A stretch of DNA of 64,000 nt from Utricularia gibba (taxonomy: Eukaryota; Streptophyta; Magnoliopsida; Lamiales; Lentibulariaceae), in assembly GCA_002189035.1 (NCBI GenBank), contig NEEC01000014.1:312501-376500 (forward strand), read 5' to 3'. Under the pieces are notes generated by a model. The model was not told the DNA's origin and did no database searches. It saw nothing but the letters and a program-made list of their open reading frames with translations. Positions 47,277 to 60,929 of this stretch are shown in pieces (the stretch's first letter is position 1; each line of letters begins with the position of its first letter). The position numbers and the translations under genes were made by a program.

Positions 47277-49123
47277 ATAACAATGACGACAAATGGGCGT
47301 TTGTCTTCTACGAATCCCCCGACACATGCTCAAGTATCTTCTCCTATGTTATGTAATCCACAATAAACAGTCCTCAAGTGTAATAAGGTGCTGTCACTTA
47401 ACCCAGTTGTGCTCATGCAATAATCCCTTGGACTGCATATGAGTGTCTTTTCCTCCGTTTATGTAAGAGTTGAATGAATGAAGTCTATGCAAAAATTACA
47501 CTGCTGTTCTTATTCTGCATGTTCAGTTTGGGCAATTTTGCACGTACAAATATCCACATATGCGACATCGAATGCAACCACCCCGAACGCCAATCCCCAC
47601 CTCTTAGGATATCACCAACTTTAGGGTTATTGAAATAAAAAATAAAGCTATTAAAATGCTATGCATAGAATAATAAGCCCCTATTTTTAGCTTCAGGACA
47701 TACTGGAGTTGTGTAAGGATTAGTTTTCTTACAAACTGGTTTTATTGCATAAAGAAGCTGACTCAACCAAACTCAAAACAATGTCTTTTTTATAACTATA
47801 AATTCGTGTTTTTCGTTCAAAAGATAAAATATTTAGAAGTGGTGGTTATGGAGATTCTGATTTAAATTAAAGAAGAAGAAGAAGAAATGCATCTCTTGGT
47901 GGGCATCAGATAAAATTGGAACAATATACAAAAGATTAGCCTGGCCCGAATGTAATGCTGATGCCCATAATGAAGCCAATTGTTTTTAAGAGAAGGGCAT
48001 CTCTTGATTTATTTTGTTTGGCTTTGTGCGATAAAAACCCAAAACACCCAAGGATCATAATTTGAGGGATTAAAACCATTTTTTGTGAGTGATAAGTGTT
48101 GCAAGAAAATCTTTTAATGCACAAAGCGGAAGAGAATGTGTTCTCTTATTTCACACACTAATAGCAGAGTATGGGAGTGTTTATATAGATACGCTAAACA
48201 TCAAGTCTTGTCCAGACTGAAACTATCAAATAACCACAAATAACTATCTAAAATCGCACCCCCCCCCCCATCCTATTACAGGTTCTTCAGAGGCATCATG
48301 AACCTACGTTGGATGTTGGTTGGCTTGAGGTGTGGGTTCCAACAATAAATTGGAACCCACATGATTCTCACATGATTCACATGAAGTGAGTGCATCTCTC
48401 TTTGGAAGTGTATTCGTATCGGGAATGTGAAGGTCTTTCGATATCAATTTATGACCTCTATTGCTTAATTTTCTTTATTATATATTTTAAACATATTTAT
48501 ATTTTTTGGGAAATCATTTTATGTATATATGTGTATTATAAAAATAATTAAAAAAAATCATGAAAGGCAGTCCCCCCATTAATTTAGGTAAATGTTCAAC
48601 TCTATCCAAGAATTAAGGTAAAATAATAATATATAATCAATCAGGGTAATAAGAAAGTAAAAAAAAAAACGGCGGTGGGCATCGAAGAGCTTGCTTGATC
48701 ATAGCACGGCAAGGGCACAACCGCAGTAGCAGATGAGGACGGGGGATGCTGCCGTGAACATGTGTGTTCAGGTAGTACGGAAGGAAGAGAAGAGAATACC
48801 TGAATTTTCATTGTAAGAGAAAGAGTGTAAGAACGGGTACAATTATTACAATCCTGTAGTACAGTTATCTCGATGCATGAGGAAGCAGCATGATGAATGT
48901 AGAATCCTAATTACCTGCTAAGCCCCATGGTTTCAGAAGATTATCTCTGCGCAACCGTATCACTACGGCAATAACCTCACCTAACAGTACGGTTAATGGT
49001 TGTGACAGCTTTTCAAATTCCAGGAACGATGCACGTCTCCTTCTATAGAATAGTGGGTGTGGCAAATGACGAAAGGAAACTGCAAGTTGGGATATCAACG
49101 AGTTCCTAATCTTCCGTTAAACC
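47277..49123. other. Intergenic region with one segmental duplicate
   Basis: 47575-47870 matches 31307-31465. 48240-48275 contains a run of cytosines. 48700-49100 is less AT-rich and may hold the promoter of the STIG1-like gene. No gene is seen. Confidence 0.4.
47575..47870. repeat. Segmental duplicate of 31307-31465
   Basis: See the partner entry. This copy lies about 300 bp downstream of the phylloplanin-like gene. Confidence 0.7.
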
Positions 49124-49946
49124 ATGAAGTGTCCACTGATGATGATGGCGGTGGTGATCATGGCGGTTACGGCGGCTCTCTCCATTAACGTTGCTGCAAG
49201 GATCGAGCGCCAACGAATCATATCAGGTGCGTTTTTTGTTTTTGGGGCAAGTTCGCAGGGGTGATGAGAAACCCACCACGTCTTTAATAAGTGGAAAAGA
49301 GTGTATGCTAACTTCTAAGAACTTTAAGCCGCCAAAGCCTGATTCATCAAATCTAAATGGTAAGAAAATACGTCTTCAATTTAAAGAAGAATCTCTTTTA
49401 GAAAAAAACATTGAAAACAAACAAGATAGAAATGTAGAGTGAAGTCGTGAACGATTCAGTGTCACGTTCCAAAGAATGGTTGGATGCAGCAATATGTAGG
49501 GGAAATCTTGTGAACTTGAGCTCCGATATATTCAACTGTGGGAGATGCAACAATAGGTGCGCGATCGGGAGCTTCTGTTGTGGCGGAGAGTGTGTGAATC
49601 CCGGAACTCCACAAATCACTGCCGCCCAGGGAGTGGCAGGTGCTCCAAGACGTGCCCCGTCGGGACCATCTGTCGCAACGGGTGGTGCGTCAGTCTGCTG
49701 ACCTCGCAGTCCAAATCGGGTCGCTGCCTTAACTCCTGTCCCAGCGGGAGCATTTGCTGTAGTGGGTTCTGTGTGGACGCCAGTTTCTCGCGACGCAACT
49801 GCGGCAGATGCGGCAATGTGTGCCGCTACGGCTCCATCTGTTGTAATGGAACCTGCGTCAATATGATGAACGATCCAAACCACTGCGGGCAGTGCAATCT
49901 GGTCTGTTCGACAGCATGCGTCCTTGGAACGTGCGACTACGCCTGA
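49124..49946 (+). pseudogene. STIG1-like cysteine-rich secreted protein, frame disrupted
   Basis: ATG 49124 opens a signal peptide (MMMAVVIMAVTAALSINVAA), but the frame stops at about 49263. A second frame runs to 49442, and the cysteine-rich domain starts after about 49485. Module 1 (CGRCNNRCAIGSFCCGGECVN) is in one frame, and modules 2-4 (GRCSKTCPVGTIC; RCLNSCPSGSICC; NCGRCGNVCRYGSICC...NHCGQCN) in the next. The shift lies at about 49597-49610. Four CxxxCxxGxxCCxGxCV modules and the CxYA end match stigma-specific STIG1-like proteins, secreted peptides of flowers. Either two or more disabling indels, or an intron plus base errors; STIG1 genes usually lack introns. Confidence 0.6.
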
Positions 49947-50480
49947 TGGATGGAGGAGGTCAAGGCTTCTCCGGCAAGACCGCAATATGAAATTTTTGTT
50001 AACGGAGAATAGGAAATGTCAGATGCAATTCATTAATTAGCAAAGATGGGTGTTGATGATAATTTGTTTCAAAGAGTTAATAATGTATTACTAATTATGT
50101 TTTTTTTTTTTGAATTCTCATCTGAAAGCGACTCACCATATTCAAAAGCTTTTTATGAATATGAAGTAAAATGATGTGCCCGGAGACACTTGGGGAAGTA
50201 TCTTCGACAGGATCTCCGGGGACGAAGGTGGCCTGAGGGAGGAGGGGTGAACATCATATCATAATCATGGCTGCTTTATGTGATATCACGCTCAGAGAAC
50301 AAAATGAGAAACAGGACCCCGGCGGTGTTCGTCAATTCAAGGAATATCTCGAATGGTGCAACGTTGGGAGGGGGATTCATCGACAATCTCGTGAACAGAA
50401 ACACCCTGAGATAAGAGAAGAGGACTGACCTGAGGATATCTCTTCAGACTCTTCTTCACAACTGTTTTGCTGCTGATCAG
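49947..50480. other. Convergent 3' region between the STIG1-like gene and UBP14
   Basis: No coding sequence is seen; it would hold both 3' UTRs. Confidence 0.4.
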
Positions 50481-53400
50481 TCAATCCTTCATCTGGGAAG
50501 CGTCTGAACAGCCCACTCTCTCGAAGAAGTAGAGGTACCCCATGTCCAAGGGTGGCTTCTTCGAAACCCCGACTTTGTCATCATTGAAAATCGACCACTT
50601 GCCATTTTTGTAGATATGTGCTACGTAGTGGCCGCAGTGAGTTGACGTCCCGATGTGGCTCACGAATCCGAGGAGCCTGTACTCTGAATGCGCCATCAAC
50701 ATAGACTTTGTCAGACGGAGGAACACCAAGAAGAGAGTAGTGACTGACAAGGGGATGGAGAGCAATTACTTCCAGGTCCATCGGGTAGAGGGGCATCAGC
50801 TTCATTGCCGCTATTGCCGGAAGATGTTTGCACATTTGACACGCCAGAACCAGGATTAAAAATCCATTCAGTAGCTCTTTCAATGTCACCACCCTGTAAC
50901 CATGTAGCATGCGCACAGCTTTAGCCAGACTCTGCTAAGTGAATTACGAGCTTTCCCTTGGAGGAAAAAAGAGAACCATTACCGATGCCAGGAGAGCATT
51001 ACGTGCGATTTCTTCATCAAAACCGAATTGCATCAACGTTTCTACTTTTGAAGGATCGACATTTTGAGTGCCCGCTTGAGCCTTCTGGATGGGTTCATCG
51101 ATATCTGGGAAAAGAATAATGGTGAAAAGGTTGGAAGTTGCTACTGAGGTTAATTATACCAAACCGAATCATTGAGTAGATCACCTGGATCATTCATATG
51201 GCTGAGCAGCCAATTCATTGCATCTTCCACTCCAGCATTAGAAGTGTTAATAGCTGCTTTCTGACAGTGAAGATACGGAAAGCCCATGGACGAAAGTTGG
51301 TTAACAATAGTTTCGTCAACAGTAACTCCATGATCTACAACAGATGCTGCATTGCAAGTAAAATTCCTGAATTGTTTTAAAACGAAAAACAGAAAAAAAA
51401 GAGAATAAAAGCATAGTTAGTGATGCAGAATGACGATGTCTGCCGCAAATCCCTTTATTCCCAGGCTACGTAAAAAAGGAGGGTGGAACATTTATCGTAC
51501 AACATTACAAGGATGAAGCATATTGGGATAGATTATTACCATCCGAACCATAGTCAGGGAGCAATTCTTCACCCGGCTGTAGACTTTTGCTGCGTATATG
51601 ACTAATGTCCAAGCATTCGGGAACATCTATGTAGACATCTACATTACCAAAGCAGAATAAACATATAAACAACCCTAAATGTTAAACAGATAGAAACTCT
51701 CAGCACAAGAAAAGCTGGAGATCAAACCAAGCTTTTTTGGGACCCAGCCTTCCTCCAGAACGAACTTTCTCATATGCAACACCAGGTAGTCAGGAAAGGA
51801 AGTCAAACCGGCATTTCTGGGAACAATTTTTTTTCAAAAAATATCAGCAATGATGGTTTGCAACATGCCGAGCCTCGAATGCATGACATTAGTTTTCTAC
51901 AAAAAGGATTGGGCAGGGAGGAGGAAATGGAACACTTTTCAAAGTTCATAAGCAAAAACCAAGATTACAGACTTGATTGCAGTAGTCCTGGCATTTAATT
52001 CACTGCTGTAGAAGTCATGCACCTCTTCAGGAGCAGCAAAGCAATTCAAACAGTCCATCAATGGCACCCTTGGCCGAATAATTTCATCAGATGCCCTGAT
52101 GCATAAGAGTAGTTCACGAAGATAAAAGATCATAACGCATCCAACAAGATGATGCAGAAAATTATAGTTATAAGGACTAACAGTTCTTCCCCACTTGCAT
52201 CCTTTTCAGCTTTTAACTTTTTAAACTTCTCCCACTCATCTGCAATACAAAGAAAATATCTTTCAGGTAAAAGGAGGGTATATCCAAGGCATGAGCGACA
52301 TATATTCAGCTTCTGGATTATAGTATGTTCTCACTTTTGTTTGTAGCTTTTTCAAGTGGAATATTCAGAGAAAGAATGTAGTCGAATCGTCTATTGTATG
52401 CAACCTTCCCTGATGGACACTGCAATCGTTCTTCAATGCCAAACTTGAAGCTTTTTGTAGGATCGTTTTGGTTCCCTATGTTGATCCTCTCAACTTGATC
52501 AATAAGATGCAGGAAGAACTCTAGAGCATCCTGAGTGAGCAGCATTCCAGTAAATCACAAGGCATTTAAAAAATAAGTTGCAAAACAAAAAAAAGAACAG
52601 AGTGAAGAAATTATGTGATTGAAAAAACAAGATACTAAATTATCCAGTTTTGAGGTATTTGATATGGTTTATCATTTTGAACCGTAAAATGGATCTAAAC
52701 TATGTTTCGCAATCATGATAATGCTGTACATTCATAACCAAAATATATTAAAAAATGTATTCCAGCTCTTCTGAAATAAAATCACAAAATATACCAAGGT
52801 TACGGGAAGGCCACAAAGACGGTTTCCATATAAAATAATGAACAAGTGAAAAGGACAGCATTACATCTATGATTTCTATGCGCCAGAGCAGATTCATTAA
52901 TCAACAATACTCATGCCTAGCTGCTACCTGCTGCCTCATGGTTGAGAATTCTGGATGGTTTGCAGCAATAACGGACTTAAACATTCGAGGAGAAATGCCT
53001 TGTTGCTTCTAAGGTGGAGAAGAACATAAGTTAGCAAAATGAAATGTCACTTAAAGCAATGACTTTTTTACATTTTAATAAGCCGTTTAAAGTGAAAAGT
53101 TTTGTTGAAGATGCTACAATGAATATATGCTTACAATAGCATCTGATAGCTTTACGTCATCATCATCATTCTGTACAGAAAACATAAGCTTTACATCATT
53201 TAAAAGTAGGAAACGTACTGAGCGCGGAGAACTGAAAATACCTGGCTGGCTGGAAGTGAATATTTTCCAGAAAGCATTCCATGAGCTAACTTGGTCCTGC
53301 AATGAATCAGTAGAACATTCAGCAGAAATTGCAGGCAGTTGAACCAAAAGTCTGAAGGTCAAAAAATAAGAAAATATTATGTGCTCAGTTGTTTAGAGCA

Positions 53401-55763
53401 AAGACAGATGCCATGAGAATATAGAAACCAATGAAAAACTTTCATATTGACACACTTACAAAAGGGATTAATCAATGAATACATTTTTTTGGTATTGTGG
53501 ATGATGTTGAAAGGGCCAGAGTTACTCACAGTTGCATGTTTAAGTCAACAGTAGGATCAGAAGGAGCTTCATCAAAAGCCGCCTTCAAACTATGATCTAC
53601 GAAATATCTAAGGAGAAAATATATATAAGACATTGAGATGTCCGTCTACTACAGCTTATGCCATGTAAAAATGAATCACCGTGTGAAAGATCAAGAATGC
53701 AGCAAACCTTGAATAAAAGCCATTTGTCGAGAGCACCACTTGCATAGTAGCTGCTAGGTAACAACTACAATTCACAAACAAATGTAAGATGGCAAATAAT
53801 ATAAGATCAAATACAATTTACACACAAAAAACACCTGTTTCCAAGATTTAGAAGTCCTGTGTAACCAGGCCCATGAAGAGGCTCAACATCTTCTCCACTC
53901 TCTTGTATACGGTTCCAATCAAAATTCGTGTTGATGTCTAGTTCTCTCTCAGCAGTAGTCATCTCAGTCTATACAATGTTTGATATAAAAATCACTATTC
54001 AAAACTCTCCAACAAGGTGCAGGGAGACTAATATGACATTGTTCAAGGACGCACACATTGTAGTGATGACAACATTGGAATATAATAAACGTCAATAGGA
54101 CAACTAAAAGGTTATAGCTTCACTCAATTGCAATCAGGGAGAAGAAGGACGATCAAAAGAAATATCATCTGTTCACAGGCTCATCAACACTGCAATTTGA
54201 AACACTTCGCCTCCAACATACCTTTTTCAAGGATGAAAAATCAATTCCAAAATGCTGCAGATGCTGTGCCAGAAGCGGGTCAGTGACACTTGCATCCTCG
54301 TCATAAGAGAAAACATCTGAGCTGCCAAGATTTGGACACAGTTATTATACAAAAACCACATCCTCTGATAATGAATTCACAGAATAAAAATTCACTAGCA
54401 ATACTAGGTTATATAAAATGGACAGGATCTGTGCTTGAACCAAGCATGATTTGCATGGTCAAGAAAGATCAAATTACCTGCATTACTTAAATCAACATTT
54501 ACGGTTCCAAGCTTCACTGCTAGAGGATATTTAGTCTCTGTGTAATGATTTACAGCATGGTCGTTGCCCCCAGACCCATCCCAGTTTTTTCTGCCACAGA
54601 GGATAGATCCATCTGTTAAATTTAACCACAGATTGTCTGTCTTATCACACTTTTCACACTTCCAACCAGAAGGGGGGATGATGACCCCATTTTCCAGTTG
54701 TTTTAATTCCATTGCATGTTTACTAATGAATTTGGACTCAGCTGTCCACGCAGCAACTTTTTCTTTTTTTTCGGCACCAACATCTGTAATCACAGCATCA
54801 ACTGCCATCGTAACCTGCAAAATAAATATGCATGAAGCCCTGGTAATCGCCGAAAGAAATGTTTGTTGCATTCAAGTACACGAGAGATAGCTCATACCTT
54901 TTCTGGTAACTCAAAAGATGGAAAAGGAAGTAAGACAAAATCAGGTAAGATAACCAGCTGATAGCTATGTTCATACACTGGCTCATTGTTATCAAACCCT
55001 CCATCAACACCTGCAACAGATAAATATATGCTATCAGCTGTTAGAACGTGAGGCCTAAAGTTCTGATGCCCGTGGTGGAAGCCAAAGTTAACACCACAGG
55101 AAACATAGCTGTTAGAGTGTAACATACGCGATGTCAATTGTTTTCACGCAAGGACAAAAGAAATTTGGATCAGTACCTACTGCCAAGCGAGTTGGCTTTT
55201 TTGATGGCCTATCTTCAGATGACAGCACTTGGGTCTCCTTAATGTGCAGATAAACCGGATTCCCTGTCTTGACATAGTTCCAACTAACGAAATCCTTTCC
55301 AAATGCGAGAAAAGTATTCATATCCACGAATATGCCACCCTCTGATCTCTGAAACGCAGACCAAGACCATGGATGAGGAATTTTTTTTTAACGGCATTCA
55401 TTGTTTCAAATTTCAAGCCAGGGAAAAAAATAGCAACAATCTTGATGAAGACATTAACGAGAAAAACAATGTTCCGTTCTTGCACACGAAGAGAAACTAG
55501 AACAGGAAAAATCCTCAATATCTAAACCCAAGAAACTGCCCACATTTTAATCGCATGAGCTTAACGACGAATCTTGTGAACTTTTTCGACATCGAATGGT
55601 TCAAGGATAATTAGCACACATTCACATCAAGATCCAGGGGATGTTTAACAAAGAAGCTATAAAATACCGGAGTATCAAATGAAACGCAGCATTCTTCCTT
55701 GTAGACACGACTGGTGGGCTCGGGAATCCTAACTCGAGAAAGATGCGACCGGAGCAGCTCCAT
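50481..55763 (-). CDS. UBP14: Ubiquitin carboxyl-terminal hydrolase 14 (UBP14), 20 exons
   Basis: Coding exons (minus, high to low): 55763-55668, 55348-55177, 55010-54898, 54814-54478, 54316-54222, 53968-53835, 53764-53708, 53607-53530, 53296-53242, 53170-53135, 53008-52928, 52530-52335, 52239-52182, 52095-51973, 51816-51728, 51638-51540, 51346-51185, 51104-50983, 50893-50770, 50683-50481. All junctions are GT-AG and the phases add to 2430 nt, 809 residues, close to the 797 of Arabidopsis UBP14. The protein disassembles free polyubiquitin chains. Order: a UBP-type zinc finger (GWKCEKCDKTDNLWLNL...GGNDHAVNH, about 170-230), Cys box GLLNLGNS-CYLAATMQ with catalytic Cys317 split over exons 6/7, two UBA domains (exons 17 and 18), and His box SHIGTSTHCGHYVAH in exon 20. 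The start MELLRSHLSRVRIPEP was chosen over an in-frame upstream ATG (55805) by family similarity. Confidence 0.95.
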
Positions 55764-56313
55764 TAAAGATTTTCCAGGTAACCTGTAAACGATTAACTCC
55801 CGCACTCTCCGCCTTCAACGACAATCACGACGCCTCTCAAATACGATGCAATAGTTCTACAGAAACACTGAAGGCGCCGGACACTTGAGTATTCGGGAGG
55901 TAGCAGGCCCTTAAAAGGTGAAACAGAGACACCCGCCCAGGCCCCAAATGGCGAAATCCACGATTAGGTTTTCACAGTTACCCAAACACACCCAATTGCT
56001 CATATATTGACGATTAAATACAAATTGTATTTTCGAATTTTCCGTCTAAATAATAATATTTTTAAAAAAAAGTGAAGAAAATGAGTCATCAGACGCGCCG
56101 ATTCAGGCTCAGGCAGCCTCTCTACCAAGAAAAGCAATTGACGATAAAAGCAGTATAAAAACTCGCGGGAAAACCGGCCACCCTTCTCTTGTCTTTTTCC
56201 TTTACAATTGAATTCGCGCGTGATCTCTGCCGGCGATCGGAGACTTGATTCCTCCCAATGCTACATTTCCTCATTCCGTTTGCTGAGTTTTGAGGCTGAT
56301 TCGATATCCGACG
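55764..56313. promoter_or_regulatory. Shared divergent promoter region, UBP14 / small membrane protein gene
   Basis: 550 bp separate the two start codons, which point away from each other. No TATA box is obvious for either. GC-rich stretches flank an AT-rich centre (55980-56080). Confidence 0.45.
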
Positions 56314-57082
56314 ATGGAGGTGGCCAAGAAGAGGAGTTGGAAGACGAGGCTTCTTCCTTGCTTTCGACCGGCGGCGGCCCCCGACGACGAAATGGACTTC
56401 GATTGGCGGTCCCAATGGTGTTCCGAGGGTAGACGCCGGAAGAAAATATCGGCTGCCCTGAAGTGTATTTTGTCTCGGGGGAAAACGTTGCCCGTGAGGA
56501 ACCTGACTCTTGCAGTTATTGATATTCTTCTCCCTTCCAGTTTCAAATCACTGTTTGATATGAAACCTTTCCTTGTGTTGTTACTACGAACAGAAAAGGC
56601 CTGGAAAACCAGTTAACGCCTCCAAATCTCCACCATTGAAGCCCTACATGGAGAGGCCACGGGAGCTTTCCAGAACAAACTCCGACCGCTCGTCTCTTCT
56701 TTCATCCAACTCATCGCGACCGCCGACGTTTTATTCCGCCGCCACCGTATCGAATTCGCGGCCAGGATCCGAGAGGAGACGAAGAGCAATGGATGCGAAA
56801 CAGGAGAAGCCCATTACGAAAAGGGATAGCTTTTGCAGCGGCAGATATCCGAACAGGAGTCCCACTGCTGAGATGCTGATCCTGTTGGTTTGTTTGATGG
56901 CAATGGCTTTTGGTGGGAAGGCTTTAGCGATTGTGTGCTGCATTTCTACGTGCTTCTTATTCCGGCACGGCGGCGGGGGCGGCCTCCAAGGAGCGAACTT
57001 GTTGAATGAATTGCAGAAGGGAAAGGGCATCATGTTGCAAGGGTTGGTTGAGAAGCATCACAAGAATGCTTACAAAGGATGA
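56314..57082 (+). CDS. Small plant membrane protein of unknown function, 2 exons
   Basis: Exon 1 56314-56493 and exon 2 56594-57082 (donor CCC|GTGAGG, acceptor AACAG|AAAAGG) give about 222 residues. The N-terminus is basic (MEVAKKRSWKTRLLPCFRP), the middle is rich in Ser, Pro and Arg, and near the C-terminus SPTAEMLILLVCLMAMAFGGK starts a hydrophobic stretch of about 30 residues, a probable single or hairpin membrane anchor, followed by a glycine run. The layout resembles plant proteins annotated only as uncharacterised transmembrane proteins; I cannot assign a role. Confidence 0.65.
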
Positions 57083-58623
<1,541 letters not shown>

Positions 58624-58926
58624 AATTGATGATATTCAAGGTTCAAGATTCCAGTTTTCAAAGTAACACCCATGCCCATTTGTCAGATCTTGCTTATGAT
58701 GCACTCAGTGTTTTGTTTGATACGCGTTCCAGTTACTGAATTTTGTCCATTCGAATCGAACGTTGCGTTCAATAGCTTTTAGATCCTTCGGGCTTGGATG
58801 ATATGATGAATAAGATGTTCCAAAAATGGGGCTTTTCAGAGAACAATCATTCACTACATTCAAGAATCAATGAATCATTGAATAATATTCTTTTTCGTCA
58901 TCGTCAACCATCAATTCTCATGATTT
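58624..58926. other. Convergent 3' region between RPL8 and the carrier gene
   Basis: About 300 bp, presumably both 3' UTRs. No other feature is seen. Confidence 0.4.
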
Positions 58927-59865
58927 TCAGAAATCCTTGAGCATTTTGCGGACCTTCTCCAGCGTAACAAACAGGATGACCGTGAATGGTCCCTGCCGAG
59001 TGACCGTGGGTAAAAATCCTCTGTAAAGAGCCATCGGACCCTCAGCCTTGATCGTCTTCAATGCGCAATCGAGAGCTCCGGCGTAGGGCGGCGGCATTCC
59101 GGGAGCCACCTTCATGTTCATGACCCGTGTCTTGATAACATCGATGGGGTTCGAAACGACCGCCGCCACGAACCCGGCGGCGAAACTAGCCGTTGTGTGA
59201 GTTCCCAGCCCATCTTTCATCAAATCCCTGTCCAAAATCATCTCTTTGAACTGATCATAGGATGCAAGCTGCGACGCCGTGACGAGCATCGCGCGGTTGA
59301 CGGTGAGGGAGGAGCCACGCCAGAGACCGGAGACTCCCTCGCTTTTCACCATTTGATGAATAGCATCCACCACGCCCTTGTAATTCCGGCGCTGTGCCTC
59401 CGGTAGTCGTCCATCGGCTTGCATCCGGATCATGGCTACATCAGCAGGGTTCCCAACCGCGGCGCCGATCCCACCGGCGACGAGACCCGCGACTATCTTC
59501 TTCTCCAGAGGCATGGCGCGGGTATCAGGACACGTCCATTTCTCCTTCAAAACCTCGTAGATTCCCATTCGTGTGGTGGAGTACAAGGCTTGACGAAGAA
59601 TAGTGGCAGAGACGCCAGAAAACAGAGCAGCCGCCCCATCCTGCTGAACGATTCGTAGACCCATGGAAACAAAACCCACACGAGGCGCAGAAAAGTGGAC
59701 ATGAAGAACCGACGAATTCGGGAAAGCAAGAGCAGGACGGAGTGTCTGAACCGCCGGTGCCTCCCCCTGTAATTGCATCCTAACTTTGACCAAATCAAGA
59801 GGGTGCGTTGAACACCCGGCGACAATCGAAGCAATGCCCCCTTCGACAAATCCCTTGAACCCCAT
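58927..59865 (-). CDS. Mitochondrial dicarboxylate carrier / plant uncoupling protein (DIC, UCP4-6 type)
   Basis: An intronless 312-residue carrier of the inner mitochondrial membrane. Three repeats each carry the PX[DE]XX[KR]X[KR] signature: PLDLVKVR (22-29), PADVAMIR and PIDVIKTR. The insert after the first helix (QTLRPALAFPNSS) and KVAPGMPPPYAGALDC are typical of plant dicarboxylate carriers (DIC1-3, also called UCP4-6), which exchange malate, oxaloacetate, succinate, phosphate and sulfate. The start MGFKGFVEGGIASIVAG is conserved. A TATA box (59998-59992) lies about 130 bp upstream. It is divergent from the SUVH gene and tail-to-tail with RPL8. Confidence 0.92.
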   Translation of the reverse strand: MGFKGFVEGGIASIVAGCSTHPLDLVKVRMQLQGEAPAVQTLRPALAFPNSSVLHVHFSAPRVGFVSMGLRIVQQDGAAALFSGVSATILRQALYSTTRMGIYEVLKEKWTCPDTRAMPLEKKIVAGLVAGGIGAAVGNPADVAMIRMQADGRLPEAQRRNYKGVVDAIHQMVKSEGVSGLWRGSSLTVNRAMLVTASQLASYDQFKEMILDRDLMKDGLGTHTTASFAAGFVAAVVSNPIDVIKTRVMNMKVAPGMPPPYAGALDCALKTIKAEGPMALYRGFLPTVTRQGPFTVILFVTLEKVRKMLKDF

Positions 59866-60929
59866 CTCCCGCGAAACAGGAATGAATCAAAACTGTCACG
59901 AATCCTCCGGAGAAGACGCGATCACTCAAGTGGAATCCAAGAAATCTGTTAGTGAATTGGAGAAGACCGAGGGGGATGGCCATTTATAGTTGCCCTGCGT
60001 CGGTAACCAAGAAGGAGACGAGAAAGCGCTGGGGCGGGCGTGGACGTGGACTACCTCCCCCCTTCGTCATCTTCCTCGTTTGAATGGTCACACTATTGGG
60101 CTCGGTCGACTCCATGTCACAATTTGCCGCGTCATGTTCATACCCCTCACCCTTGACCAACCACCTGAACCCAACACAAAAAAATCTCACAACCAATTCA
60201 TGCATTGACTTTCCTTTAATTTTTTCAAGGCCGTTTTCCGTGTCCTAATTACGGTAAACGAAATGCTATTCCGCCAATATGTTGAAAAATGATAATTATT
60301 ATGTATATTTTTAATAAATAAAAATGAGAATTAAGCACCTCATAATAGAACGTAAACGTACACTAGTTGCTGTGGGTTATCAGTAACCTTTTTTTTTTTT
60401 TTTTCTTGTATCAAGGAGTTGGATTGATGGCTTCAACATCAAGAATGGAGACCGGGATGGCGGTGTGAGTAATTGAGGGGAGAGAGCATGGCGAAAAATA
60501 GGCTTGAATTTTCTGGAAGAATTATTGATCGGAGATTCTAGTGGGAGGCAGAGATTTGGCCGGAGGATCTGGTTTCTGGATTTTGCGCAGGGGAGGTGGT
60601 CGGAGAATCTGGTCGCCTGCGACAGAGTGAAGAAAAAAAGCCCTAATTCTGTATGTAAAATGGGCGCTTATTGATCGCTTCCTCCAGATTCGCGCTTCCG
60701 ACCGTATCGGAGCGGGAGCGATGCCTCCTCACGCTTGCTGGCATCATAAACTGGGGGGTGCTTTCGTCATCCGCTGTCCGGTTTCTCACTCCTGAACTTT
60801 TGCCCCAAATTGGAAATCCTGCCTGCTCAATGTTCTCACGGCGGTTGGTGTGGTTTGACTATTCACTGCGGCTGATCAATTTCCTTGGATAGGAGAAGGG
60901 TTTTGGAGTAGAACAGACAGTAGTTGGAA
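59866..60929. promoter_or_regulatory. Divergent promoter region, dicarboxylate carrier / SUVH
   Basis: A 1064-bp interval. TATAAAT on the minus strand (59998-59992) serves the carrier. A poly-T run is at 60390-60404. The GC-richer 60560-60929 is a probable SUVH leader. No third gene is seen. Confidence 0.5.

Noticed and set aside
48260-48272. Run of cytosines
   Set aside because: Simple homopolymer in non-coding DNA, prone to base errors.
49398-49985. Long minus-strand open frame opposite the STIG1-like gene
   Set aside because: It is the antisense shadow of the cysteine-rich, GC-rich coding strand; composition is Ala/Val/Thr-rich with no family features.
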